Positions 9,092 through 17,748 of a stretch of 64,000 nucleotides of DNA are shown in pieces. Every line of letters begins with the position of its first letter. Position 1 is the first letter of the stretch. The translations under genes were made by a program, and so were the position numbers. Source of the stretch: Streptococcus infantis (GTDB lineage Bacteria; Bacillota; Bacilli; Lactobacillales; Streptococcaceae); NCBI RefSeq assembly GCF_000960085.1, contig NZ_JYGT01000006.1:1-64000 (forward strand), written 5' to 3'. The notes beneath the pieces were generated by a model, which was given only the letters and a program-made list of their open reading frames with translations, did not search any database and had not been told where the DNA came from.

Positions 9092-10031
9092 TTTGCTCTC
9101 CTTTCACAGTAATGTTCGTTTGGTCGACAAGATAATGTGGACGTTTCTTCACTTCATAATAAATCTTACCGATATATTCTCCGAGTACCCCAATAGAAAT
9201 CAATTGAATTCCACCAAAGAGAACGACTGAGAAGATTGTAGTAAAGTATCCACTCACGAGTGAATCCGGTACTACGAGATATTGGATAAAGGTCCAAAGA
9301 ACATAAACCAATGAAATTAATAAACAGAATAAACCAAAATTAATACACATACGTAGAGGTTTATCGTTGAATGATAAAATACCTTGAATCGCATAGTTCA
9401 ATGAGAACTTCAACGAGTATTTTGTTTCACCTACAGTACGTACTTGGTTTTCATATTCGATGACTTTTTCTTTAAAGCCAATCCAAGCAAAAATTCCTTT
9501 AGAGAATCGGTTGTATTCTTGTAATGAAAGGATAGCGCTGACTGCTTTACGGCTGAAGAGACGGAATTCAGATACTCCATCCATTAATTCGATATCCATC
9601 ATTTTATTCGCAAGTCGATAGAAATGTTTTGCTAAGAATGTACGATGTGGTTTTTCACCTGTGCGTGTGCGACGAGCACTCACGACGTCATAACCTTCTT
9701 CATACGCTTTAATCATTTGCGGAAGAAGTGCAGGTGGATGTTGTAAGTCCCCATCCATTAAGATGACAGCTTCGCCTGTTGCATATTCAAGACCAGCAAT
9801 CGTCCCAGCTTCTTTCCCAAAGTTTCTGCTGAAACTAATATATTTCACACGAGAATCGCCAGCTGCGATGGCACGCATTTTTTCAAAAGTCCGGTCCTTA
9901 CTACCGTCATTAATAAAAATAATTTCAAATTCGGCTTTTGTAATTTGATTGATTTCTTTAACCAATTCATCATACATTTTCTGAATCATATTCTCTTCGT
10001 TATAAAATGGAATTACTACAGATAATTTCAT
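9081..10031 (-). CDS. Family 2 glycosyltransferase, CsbB/GtrB type (undecaprenyl-phosphate sugar transferase)
   Basis: 316 residues. The GT-A domain (1-220) has MKLSVVIPFYNE at the start, NDGSKDRT, and the metal-binding DGDLQHPP. Two C-terminal TM segments (about 230-290) and the KKRPHYLV tail are typical of the Und-P-glucose/GlcNAc synthases CsbB and GtrB. It should make the lipid-linked sugar on the cytoplasmic face for the two YfhO proteins downstream. It is the first gene of the three-gene operon. No GtrA-like flippase gene lies in this window, so the flipping step is unassigned. Confidence 0.9.
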   Translation of the reverse strand: MKLSVVIPFYNEENMIQKMYDELVKEINQITKAEFEIIFINDGSKDRTFEKMRAIAAGDSRVKYISFSRNFGKEAGTIAGLEYATGEAVILMDGDLQHPPALLPQMIKAYEEGYDVVSARRTRTGEKPHRTFLAKHFYRLANKMMDIELMDGVSEFRLFSRKAVSAILSLQEYNRFSKGIFAWIGFKEKVIEYENQVRTVGETKYSLKFSLNYAIQGILSFNDKPLRMCINFGLFCLLISLVYVLWTFIQYLVVPDSLVSGYFTTIFSVVLFGGIQLISIGVLGEYIGKIYYEVKKRPHYLVDQTNITVKGEQNDD

Positions 10032-10209
10032 ATCTATCCTACCTTATTCTTTTTATTATAATCACTTCTACTATAATAACATTTTTTTGAGTAAAGTGGC
10101 TACTCTTAACAAAAATTTTTGTTTATTGTATGAAATAAATAAACAAAAAAAGAAAAATATAAATCAGGTCTTTAATCCCGATTCATAATTCCTCTTATCA
10201 CTCTATTTT

Positions 10210-10551
10210 TTATCGCGGAGGAAGTCCTAATGCTATACGCCCATAACGACTAATACGTGTAATCTTCCAAGCGGGAGACCAGGTGACCTCAACCTTGACA
10301 TCTTCAATGCCTTCAATTTGTTTCAAACCTGCTACGATCTCAATCGGCAAACTTTCTGCACAATCACAGGCAGTATCAGTGAAGGTCATGACAACTGTAC
10401 AAAGACCAGCCTCATCTAGATAAATCTCATAAATCAATCCAAGATTGTATACATCTAGCTCTACATCTGTATCATAAACTTTTTCGAGTACTTCAATGAT
10501 TTGATCTTCCAAGGCTAGAGCACGGTCATTAATCTTAATGTCTTCTCTCAT
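10210..10551 (-). CDS. DUF59/MIP18-family protein, probable iron-sulfur assembly factor
   Basis: 113 residues from the ATG at 10551, chosen because GGAGGG lies 6 bases upstream; a start 9 codons earlier lacks a ribosome site. The DUF59 core is recognisable: VYDTDVELDVYNLGLIYEI, then VVMTFTDTACDCAESLP with its reactive cysteine, and the ending ISRYGRIALGLPP. Family members (SufT, MIP18, PaaD-like) help mature iron-sulfur proteins. It is a monocistronic gene after the terminator of the acyltransferase gene. Confidence 0.85.
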   Translation of the reverse strand: MREDIKINDRALALEDQIIEVLEKVYDTDVELDVYNLGLIYEIYLDEAGLCTVVMTFTDTACDCAESLPIEIVAGLKQIEGIEDVKVEVTWSPAWKITRISRYGRIALGLPPR

Positions 10552-10634
10552 TGTATTCCCTCCATTTGTAAACTGCACCTATTTTCTCATAATTCTGACA
10601 ATTTAGCAAGTTTTTCCCAATCCTGTTTAAAGCA

Positions 10635-10663
10635 AAAAAGTAGAGATTCTGTCTCTACTTTTT
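10635..10663 (-). terminator. Terminator after the O-acetyltransferase gene
   Basis: AAAAAGTAGAGA / TCTCTACTTTTT hairpin with a short loop, 6 bases past the stop of the acyltransferase gene on the minus strand. Confidence 0.85.
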
Positions 10664-10668
10664 ATTGA

Positions 10669-12486
10669 TTATTTTGATTTGACAGGTTTATCTTCAAGAG
10701 TTTTTATAGCAGCATTAATAATTTCTGCATAAAGTTTAGCTCCTTCTTCCTGCTTAGTAGTATCACTACCGAAGTGAACTTGGTCTGTTCCTTTCCAAAT
10801 TTCTGGATGATCTTTGGCCGCTTGATTCCAATCAGCAAGTGCAATATAAGGATATTTTTGTGCCAATTCACGCGCATAGCTTGCATACTGCTCAACATAA
10901 GGTTGCGTTTCCTGCGTTGTATCACCCTCGTATGGAGTTACAAGCACAAGCTGATGTCCCTTAGGTAGATTTGTGACTAAAGAATCGAGATCTGCTTTAT
11001 AATCTTCAGGATTGTTTACTCCAGTTGCAATGACTACAATTTTGGGCAAGACCTTATTTTGGCTATAATTTAGCATCAACGCATTTGCTTGTTTAGTATT
11101 TCGGCTAACTTGCCCATCAATTTGAGCGTTCGTTAAAATTTCTTTAATTTCAGGGGTTGCACGCAAGGTTACAGAATCTCCGATGATTGCTACACCATCA
11201 GCTATATTGTAGCGACTTGCTTCTGCTTGGTCTGCCATAGTCTTAGTTCTAGTAATATTAGTTTGAGCTTGATTAAGACCATTAACCATCAAATCCGTTT
11301 CAAAAGCACCAACCTGCGGAGCAATAAGCATCACAATCAGTGTCAACAAGCTAAGAAAGCCGACGCTACCCGCAAAAATTGATTGAATATGTGGAATTTC
11401 TTTTATCTTTTGCAATAAGTTACTATTCTTTCCTGCAATGAAAGGTTCGATCACATAGAAAGAAAGGGTAGCAAAGAGATACGAGAATATCGTCGTTAAA
11501 ATCACTGCCGGTATATTTCCCATCAATTGAGAGAAAATAATGTAAAACGGCCAGTGGAAAAGATAAACGGCATAGCTAGTATCCGCTAAAAAGCTGACAG
11601 CCTTTGGCTCTTCGATTGTCGGTGTTTTCTCATGTAACAGTCGTGCTGCAACAATCATCAGAAGGGCAGCTAAACTTGCTAACAAGAAGCCAAGTAAATA
11701 GGCAAATAAGTAAGTGAATTTCACGAAGAAGGTCAATAAGAGCAAGACTCCTAGACCAGCCCCGAAGACTAGCAAGGTTTGTCTCAAATCCAAGCTTCTA
11801 TTCAAACGTTTGAGAAGAGGAGTCGTATGACGAACCCCTATCACGGTAGCAAGCACACTACCTAAGAAGAACGGAAATACATGAGTCAAAGTTGAGAAGT
11901 AGAGTGTTGAGTAGGAGCTAACGATAAAGCTACCAATAAACATAGAAAGGAAGCTAATCATAAAGGTTGCTGAGGAAAGTAGGAAAATCATTCCTCGTAG
12001 TTGCCCACCTGTTTTGGCTTGCTTAGACATGAGCCAAACTGCCAAGCCCCACAAGACATAATAATGAACTTCAACAGCTAAACTCCAGTTGTGAACAAAG
12101 AGATGGGGGATAAACTGAGACTCATAACTTCCTCCTGTCAACATTTCATAGAAGTTAGTCATAAATCCTAGAACACCAGCAATCTGACCACCAATTCCTG
12201 CCACATAATCTTGGCGAACCAAGAAGGTAAATGGCATAACGATGAGGACCATCAAAAAAACTGGCGGAAAAATCCGATAGAAGCGTCGTCTAAAAAATCC
12301 TAGGATATCAATCTTACCTTTTTGTCCAAATTCTTCCAATAAGAGAGATGTAATTAGAAAACCTGAAAATGTGAAGAAGACGTCAACCCCAAAGAAACCT
12401 CCTGGGAAAACCGTCTGAAAGAAATGGTACAAGAGTACCAAAAGCAAACCTGTAATCCTAATCAAGGAAAACCATTTAATACGCAT
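10669..12486 (-). CDS. oatA: Acyltransferase-3/SGNH peptidoglycan O-acetyltransferase (OatA/Adr type)
   Basis: 605 residues. Residues 1-390 are an acyltransferase-3 membrane domain of about 11 TM segments that moves acetyl groups across the membrane. Residues 420-600 are an extracellular SGNH esterase-like domain with GDSVTL (Ser438) and DQVHF (Asp568, His571) as nucleophile and catalytic pair. This two-part build is that of OatA and pneumococcal Adr, which O-acetylate MurNAc and protect against lysozyme and penicillin. GGAGAA lies upstream of the ATG. It is monocistronic with its own terminator. Confidence 0.88.
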   Translation of the reverse strand: MRIKWFSLIRITGLLLVLLYHFFQTVFPGGFFGVDVFFTFSGFLITSLLLEEFGQKGKIDILGFFRRRFYRIFPPVFLMVLIVMPFTFLVRQDYVAGIGGQIAGVLGFMTNFYEMLTGGSYESQFIPHLFVHNWSLAVEVHYYVLWGLAVWLMSKQAKTGGQLRGMIFLLSSATFMISFLSMFIGSFIVSSYSTLYFSTLTHVFPFFLGSVLATVIGVRHTTPLLKRLNRSLDLRQTLLVFGAGLGVLLLLTFFVKFTYLFAYLLGFLLASLAALLMIVAARLLHEKTPTIEEPKAVSFLADTSYAVYLFHWPFYIIFSQLMGNIPAVILTTIFSYLFATLSFYVIEPFIAGKNSNLLQKIKEIPHIQSIFAGSVGFLSLLTLIVMLIAPQVGAFETDLMVNGLNQAQTNITRTKTMADQAEASRYNIADGVAIIGDSVTLRATPEIKEILTNAQIDGQVSRNTKQANALMLNYSQNKVLPKIVVIATGVNNPEDYKADLDSLVTNLPKGHQLVLVTPYEGDTTQETQPYVEQYASYARELAQKYPYIALADWNQAAKDHPEIWKGTDQVHFGSDTTKQEEGAKLYAEIINAAIKTLEDKPVKSK

Positions 12487-12571
12487 ACGAGTTTATTCTC
12501 CATTCATTAGATTAGCAAAAAAGCCATCTAATTTTCAATCCATAGTACCTTTATTTTATCAAAAAAAACAG

Positions 12572-12601
12572 AAAAATCCTAAGATAAAACTTAGGATTTT
12601 T
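12572..12601 (-). terminator. Terminator of tgt
   Basis: AAAAATCCTAAG / CTTAGGATTTTT perfect hairpin with a 6-base loop, 20 bases after the tgt stop. Confidence 0.9.
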
Positions 12602-12620
12602 AGCTGACATTAAGTTAAAT

Positions 12621-13766
<1,146 letters not shown>

Positions 13767-13829
13767 TTACCTCCGAAGCTGGGAAAGACAGTCCCAGTTC
13801 TTACTTTGTGCCCAAGGGCATACTGTATG

Positions 13830-13858
13830 ATTCTATCAAAAAAAACAGGAACTGTCAC
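13830..13858 (-). promoter_or_regulatory. Promoter of tgt
   Basis: On the minus strand: -35 GTGACA (13853-13858), 17-bp spacer, -10 TAGAAT (13830-13835) preceded by TGA. It physically overlaps the -35 zone of the divergent promoter at 13868. Confidence 0.75.
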
Positions 13859-13864
13859 GAACTA

Positions 13865-13882
13865 TGGTATAATGAAAGAATG
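13865..13882 (+). promoter_or_regulatory. Extended -10 promoter giving a predicted leaderless mRNA
   Basis: TGGTATAAT ends at 13873 and the ATG begins at 13880, six bases later, so transcription should start at or within a base or two of the ATG. No ribosome-binding site can be present on such an mRNA. The same spacing occurs at ruvB and the RsuA gene. Confidence 0.65.
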
Positions 13883-14737
13883 AAGTACCCAAAAATTAAT
13901 TTAAAAGAAGTTCGCGAGCAGGCTAGACAATTTCAAGCTGAGCACCCACGTCTGCTGCTTGTCTTTTTATTGCCAAGTATTCTCTTGATTCTATCTAGCT
14001 TTATCAGACCTTTATCCCTTCTCGACGAGGGAATTCTTGAACAGTCATTCTTGAGTTTTCTAGGGACCACAATCCAGTCTGCTCTCTTTCCGATAGCCGT
14101 TGGATTTACAAGTTCTATCATACTAGCTGGTGCTCTCTTTACTACGATTAATCTTTATAGAATTTCTGATATAGAGCTTTCCTTTAAAGATAGCCTGTCC
14201 TTGCTTGACAACCGCTTCTTTACCCAGACTTTTCTAACTCTCTTACTCAAGCGTTTCTATCTCTTTTTATGGAGCATCCCTAATCTTTTTGGGGTTTACT
14301 TGCTCTTTTATAGCAGTGCCATGGCTCGTAAATTTGTGGAACTTCATCCTGAATTTCCATCTGTTGACGTCACCAATCCAGATATCGAACACTTCCTGCT
14401 TACATTCGCGCTCTACTTCTTTGGTAGTGTCCTTGTAATGATTTTAGGAACCATTCTCTATCTTCCGCAATACTACGCTTATTCCCAAGTTGAGCTACTC
14501 CTATGTGATACCCTTGCAATTGGAATTGCTAAACCAAGTCGTGTGCTGCATACCAGCCGCTTTCTCATGAAAGGCTATAAGTTTCAACGCTTCGTCCTTG
14601 ATTTACAGCTACTTCCTTGGTATATCCTTATCTGGATTAGCTTTGGAATTGCAAGCATCTCTATCTTCCCTTATATCTATAGTAGCCAAATTTTCTTTTA
14701 TCAAAGACTTCTCGAAATCAAACGCAGAAAAGTTTAA
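13880..14737 (+). CDS. DUF975 family integral membrane protein
   Basis: 285 residues from ATG 13880 (MKYPKINLKEVREQARQF). The open frame extends further upstream, but the promoter -10 sits inside that extension, so the longer form is not made from it. About six TM segments with a cytoplasmic N-terminus rich in charge; QYYAYSQVELLLCD and GYKFQRFVLDLQLLPWYILIW match the DUF975 pattern. Function is unknown for the family. It is divergent from tgt and convergent with the DUF1304 gene. Confidence 0.82.
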   Translation: MKYPKINLKEVREQARQFQAEHPRLLLVFLLPSILLILSSFIRPLSLLDEGILEQSFLSFLGTTIQSALFPIAVGFTSSIILAGALFTTINLYRISDIELSFKDSLSLLDNRFFTQTFLTLLLKRFYLFLWSIPNLFGVYLLFYSSAMARKFVELHPEFPSVDVTNPDIEHFLLTFALYFFGSVLVMILGTILYLPQYYAYSQVELLLCDTLAIGIAKPSRVLHTSRFLMKGYKFQRFVLDLQLLPWYILIWISFGIASISIFPYIYSSQIFFYQRLLEIKRRKV

Positions 14738-14751
14738 GATTAGTTATTAAA

Positions 14752-14790
14752 AACCAGCACTTTCCATGAAGGTGCTGGTTGTTTTTATTT
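14752..14790. terminator. Bidirectional terminator between DUF975 and DUF1304 genes
   Basis: AACCAGCAC / GTGCTGGTT stem with a TTTCCATGAAG loop, followed by GTTTTTATTTT on the plus strand. Confidence 0.8.
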
Positions 14791-15147
14791 TAATAAGAGG
14801 ATACTCAAAAGAGTTAAGATTGCTGGGCCACCTTGCTTGAGAATGATTTTTTTATCTGCAGTTAAGGCACCATAGGCCGCTGCTCCTATGACAAACAATA
14901 CAAAGATTGTTACGATTTCTAAGCTATGTGAGAAATAAATTCCGTAAATAAGAAATACCCCAATCAAGGCATTGTAAATTCCTTGGTTTTTAAACAATGA
15001 GGTGACAGATGGTCGTGCTAATTCTTCCTTGTTCATATTAAAGACACGGCTGGTTGCGTCTGATTGGGTTGCAATACTTTCCAAATAAAAGATATAAAAA
15101 TGCTCGAGGGCAACGATAGTTGCTAAAATAGTGGTCATGAGTGACAT
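14785..15147 (-). CDS. DUF1304 family small membrane protein
   Basis: 120 residues from ATG 15147, selected by AAGGAG 6 bases upstream; the open frame runs 7 codons further but without a ribosome site. Four TM segments, with the DUF1304 features ALEHFYIFYLES near the N-terminus and FKNQGIYNALIG before TM2. It is cotranscribed with the MarR regulator: the ribosome site overlaps the marR stop codon. Role unknown; context suggests a MarR-controlled membrane function. Confidence 0.85.
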   Translation of the reverse strand: MSLMTTILATIVALEHFYIFYLESIATQSDATSRVFNMNKEELARPSVTSLFKNQGIYNALIGVFLIYGIYFSHSLEIVTIFVLFVIGAAAYGALTADKKIILKQGGPAILTLLSILLLK

Positions 15148-15157
15148 CGTTTTCTCC

Positions 15158-15583
15158 TTAAAATTCAATTTCTTCTAATCCTGATACTAGTTTTGTCAAC
15201 AAAGCTGTTAACTCTTTCTGCTCAGTAGAGGATAAGATGGTCTCCATCTGTTCCTTCACTCGCAAGTGATGTTCAGGCGGATTGACCAAGAGTTGATTCT
15301 TGGCTTCTTGGGTTAATTCAACTAAGACTTCTCGCTGATTTATTGGATTCCGATTGCGACTGACATAGCCCTCTGACTCCAGTATCTTAAAATGACGAGT
15401 CAAGGCTGCTTGATCAATTTGCAATTTCTCCTGAACGGCAATTTGGTTACAGGTGGACTGTTGCAGTAAAAACTGCAGGATTTGGTAGCGGGTCAAACTA
15501 ATTCCCAATTGTTTCTCAAAAAGTTGAGTAATCGTCTGATCCACTAAATGGAGCTGATAAAGCAATTCATGCATTTCTGACAT
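15158..15583 (-). CDS. MarR-family transcriptional regulator
   Basis: 141 residues with a winged HTH: QIAVQEKLQIDQAALTRHFKILESEGYVSRNRNPINQREVLVELT at about 53-100, flanked by dimerisation helices. MarR proteins usually repress their own operon and release it on ligand binding. Two tandem TTGAY-TT-RTCAA palindromes over its promoter are the likely operators. It is the first gene of an operon with the DUF1304 protein. The ligand is unknown. Confidence 0.9.
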   Translation of the reverse strand: MSEMHELLYQLHLVDQTITQLFEKQLGISLTRYQILQFLLQQSTCNQIAVQEKLQIDQAALTRHFKILESEGYVSRNRNPINQREVLVELTQEAKNQLLVNPPEHHLRVKEQMETILSSTEQKELTALLTKLVSGLEEIEF

Positions 15584-15603
15584 TGTTCTTTCCTTGTTGA
15601 TAT

Positions 15604-15661
15604 TTGATTTATCAATATTTGACTTGTCAAGTATAATACAAATGAATTGACTTTACAAGTC
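15604..15661 (-). promoter_or_regulatory. MarR operon promoter with tandem operator palindromes
   Basis: On the minus strand: -35 TTGTAA (15653-15658), 17-bp spacer, -10 TATACT (15630-15635). Palindromes TTGATTTATCAA (15604-15615) and TTGACTTGTCAA (15619-15630) have centres 15 bp apart; the second touches the -10. A weaker GACTT-TAC-AAGTC lies at 15649-15661. The layout fits repression by the MarR protein encoded just downstream. Confidence 0.75.
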
Positions 15662-15764
15662 TTTTGCTTATTCCGTTAAATTAGTCTTCTAGTCACAATC
15701 CCTCAAGGCTATGTTTTTCTATTTTATGCCTGGAGTTTATTTACGCTATCTAAGAGTTTGAAAA

Positions 15765-15802
15765 CAAAAAAGAAGCAGAGACTGAATTAGTTTCCGCTTC
15801 TT
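15765..15802 (-). terminator. Terminator of the LysM protein gene
   Basis: AAGAAGC...GCTTCTT stem with inner GAGAC/GTTTC pairing; a TTTTTTG run follows on the minus strand, 9 bases past the stop. Confidence 0.8.
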
Positions 15803-15810
15803 ATTAATCA

Positions 15811-16953
15811 TTAATTCATAGATACGTGAACGTGGTCATAGTGGTTTTCTGTAACACTACCACGGTCTGGCATTGGATTCCAAGTGTATGCTGGTCCATA
15901 TTTGCTATCGAATGGTGCATAGAAACGTTGTTTCCAGATGATGTAGCTGATGCCACGGCTAGCCATATTTTGGATAGCATAATCTGCAATCTGGTCTCCT
16001 AGGGCTGAACTTACTGGAACCATAAAGTCAATGGCAAGACCTTTTCCGTGGTCTCCACTATCACCAGGACGGTAGCCACTAAATGATGTAATACCAAACA
16101 AGTTCGCAACTTCTTCTTTAAAGGCAGCCGTTTGTGGTTGAAGACCTGCATTTTCTGATTTTGTAGCTGCGATACTTGCATAATCAGGAGCTGCTGGTGC
16201 CGCATAAGTTGGTGATGAAGCTTGGCTTGGTTCTGCCTGATAAGTTGTTGTTACTGGTTCAGCTTCTGTTGTTGCTGGCTCAGCTACAGTCGTTGTTTCT
16301 GCTATCGGTTCCTCCGAAACAGTAGTGGTTTCAACTACTGGCTGAACTGTTGTTTCTTCTACAACTGGTGCTTCAGTTACTGGTTGAACCGCTTCTGTAG
16401 CAACTTCTGTTGTTGCTGCAGGAACTGTTTCTGCTACTGGAGCTGCAACTTCGGCAGATACTGCTGGACTTGCAGGCTCTTCATCAGTTTGAGTTGTTAC
16501 AGAATCAGATACAGTTTCTGTTTCTGCTACTGGTTGAGTCAAATCTTCAACTTGTACAGTTTGATTATCTACGATTACTTGGTTAGTTTTCAAATCTGCT
16601 GTTGCACTTGCTACATCAGAATCTACTTCTTCAGGTGTATAAACCTCAACCTCTGTCACTTCTTCTTGGTCATTAACAATTGTAGTCAGTACAGTTTCTG
16701 GGAAAATCAAGTCAATATTCGTAATCTTGTTCAAGTTGACAAGGACATTTAAGTCTACTCCCAAAGCTTCCGCAATTGTACTTAGGGTATCTCCATACTT
16801 AATGGTATAACTTGTTTTATTTTCGCTTTTAGCAACATCGTTTTGAATTTGCTCTACTGTACGTGGCGACCATGCAATTTCCTCTGCTTGAGCTGCCAAA
16901 GAAGGGGCAAGTGATAAAGCTACTGTTGATGCTAAAATAATTCTTTTCTTCAT
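15811..16953 (-). CDS. Secreted LysM-domain surface protein
   Basis: 380 residues from ATG 16953 (AAAGGAG upstream). A signal peptide ends near AAQA (about 23). One LysM follows at about 44-92 (YTIKYGDTLSTIAEALGVDL) for peptidoglycan binding. A Thr/Val/Glu/Ala/Pro-rich linker spans roughly 110-255. The C-terminal domain of about 115 residues has GDHGKGLAIDFMVP and ENHYDHVHVSMN, resembling zinc D,D-carboxypeptidase-like folds; hydrolase activity is not shown. The pneumococcal homologue is an immunogenic surface protein of the WalRK regulon (recalled knowledge). It lies between its own promoter and terminator. Confidence 0.88.
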   Translation of the reverse strand: MKKRIILASTVALSLAPSLAAQAEEIAWSPRTVEQIQNDVAKSENKTSYTIKYGDTLSTIAEALGVDLNVLVNLNKITNIDLIFPETVLTTIVNDQEEVTEVEVYTPEEVDSDVASATADLKTNQVIVDNQTVQVEDLTQPVAETETVSDSVTTQTDEEPASPAVSAEVAAPVAETVPAATTEVATEAVQPVTEAPVVEETTVQPVVETTTVSEEPIAETTTVAEPATTEAEPVTTTYQAEPSQASSPTYAAPAAPDYASIAATKSENAGLQPQTAAFKEEVANLFGITSFSGYRPGDSGDHGKGLAIDFMVPVSSALGDQIADYAIQNMASRGISYIIWKQRFYAPFDSKYGPAYTWNPMPDRGSVTENHYDHVHVSMN

Positions 16954-16989
16954 ACTATTCAAACTCCTTTTCAAATGTAGTACCTGTCT

Positions 16990-16998
16990 ATCATAACA
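16990..16998 (-). promoter_or_regulatory. Extended -10 promoter of the LysM gene
   Basis: TGTTATGAT on the minus strand, just downstream of the terminator at 17012-17034. The leader is about 30 bases with the ribosome site AAAGGAG. Confidence 0.55.
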
Positions 16999-17011
16999 CA
17001 AAGAAAAAATT

Positions 17012-17034
17012 AAAAAAGCCCTTTTGGGGCTATT
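17012..17034 (-). terminator. Terminator of the HAD phosphatase unit, or leader hairpin of the LysM gene
   Basis: AGCCC/GGGGCT short stem followed on the minus strand by TTTTTTAATTTTTTC. It ends the upstream transcript. If the TGTTACAAT element at 17053-17061 is a second promoter for the LysM gene, the hairpin would instead lie in its leader. Confidence 0.7.
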
Positions 17035-17043
17035 TAACAGAAC

Positions 17044-17061
17044 TGTACATTCATTGTAACA
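17044..17061. promoter_or_regulatory. Candidate WalR (VicR) site upstream of the LysM gene
   Basis: TGTACA-TTCAT-TGTAACA on the plus strand resembles the streptococcal WalR direct repeat TGTNAN-N5-NGTNANA with one mismatch in the first half. It overlaps an extended -10-like TGTTACAAT on the minus strand. LysM surface proteins are typical WalRK targets. A tentative call. Confidence 0.35.
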
Positions 17062-17130
17062 AATCACATTACTTGAAATAGTTTGTTAGTTTCTTGTCAT
17101 AAAGCTGACATATTCTTCTTTAAGAAAATT

Positions 17131-17745
17131 CTAGAAGGAAAGCAAACTAATATCTTCTAAATGCTCTATCTGTTGATTACAAGTTGCTGGAGATTCAAGG
17201 AAATTGATACTTTGAATGCCACTATTTTGAGCAAATTCGATATCCAAAGTTCGATCACCGATATAATAAGTTTGCTGAGGATTTAATTCATATTTATCTA
17301 GCAAATAGATCGCAGCTTCTGGACTAGGCTTCCGAGCAAATCCACTTTGATTGGTTAAAATTTCTGTAAAATAAGAATCTAGTCCTAACTCTCGTAAAAT
17401 AGTCAAGGCATTATCACCTTTGTGAGTATAGACAAATTGCTGAATCCCTTGCTGATCTGCCCATGCTAGAACCTCACGTGCACCTGGCATCAAGACTACT
17501 TGGGCATTTTTTTCAGCCAAGCTCTGAGCACGAACTTGATCGAGAACTCCTACGTCTAATCCTCGTTCTTTTGCAATTTGCTCCAATAAATCCTGGACAG
17601 AATATTTCAAGATAAAAGCTCTAACTTCTTCCTTATTATAAGGAAGAGAAAACTGATGATAGGTTTCCTCAATTCCTGCTAAGATGGCTTCATAAGAATC
17701 CAACAAGGTTCCATCTAAATCCCAAATAAAAGCTATTTCTTGCAT
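17131..17745 (-). CDS. HAD-superfamily phosphatase (phosphoglycolate-phosphatase-like)
   Basis: 204 residues. DLDGTLLDS (9-17) holds the nucleophilic aspartate; a helical cap follows (20-80). VYTHKGD takes the motif II position, KPSPEAAIYLL motif III, and YYIGDRTLDIEFAQNSG motif IV. It is a small-molecule phosphomonoesterase with unknown substrate. It is 3 bases downstream of the MATE gene and probably cotranscribed with it. Confidence 0.88.
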   Translation of the reverse strand: MQEIAFIWDLDGTLLDSYEAILAGIEETYHQFSLPYNKEEVRAFILKYSVQDLLEQIAKERGLDVGVLDQVRAQSLAEKNAQVVLMPGAREVLAWADQQGIQQFVYTHKGDNALTILRELGLDSYFTEILTNQSGFARKPSPEAAIYLLDKYELNPQQTYYIGDRTLDIEFAQNSGIQSINFLESPATCNQQIEHLEDISLLSF

Positions 17746-17748
17746 TTC

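Noticed and set aside
16222..16752. 176-codon plus-strand ORF rich in Cys, Phe and Trp.
   Set aside because: Antisense of the Thr/Val/Glu-rich linker of the LysM protein; aberrant composition and no start signals.
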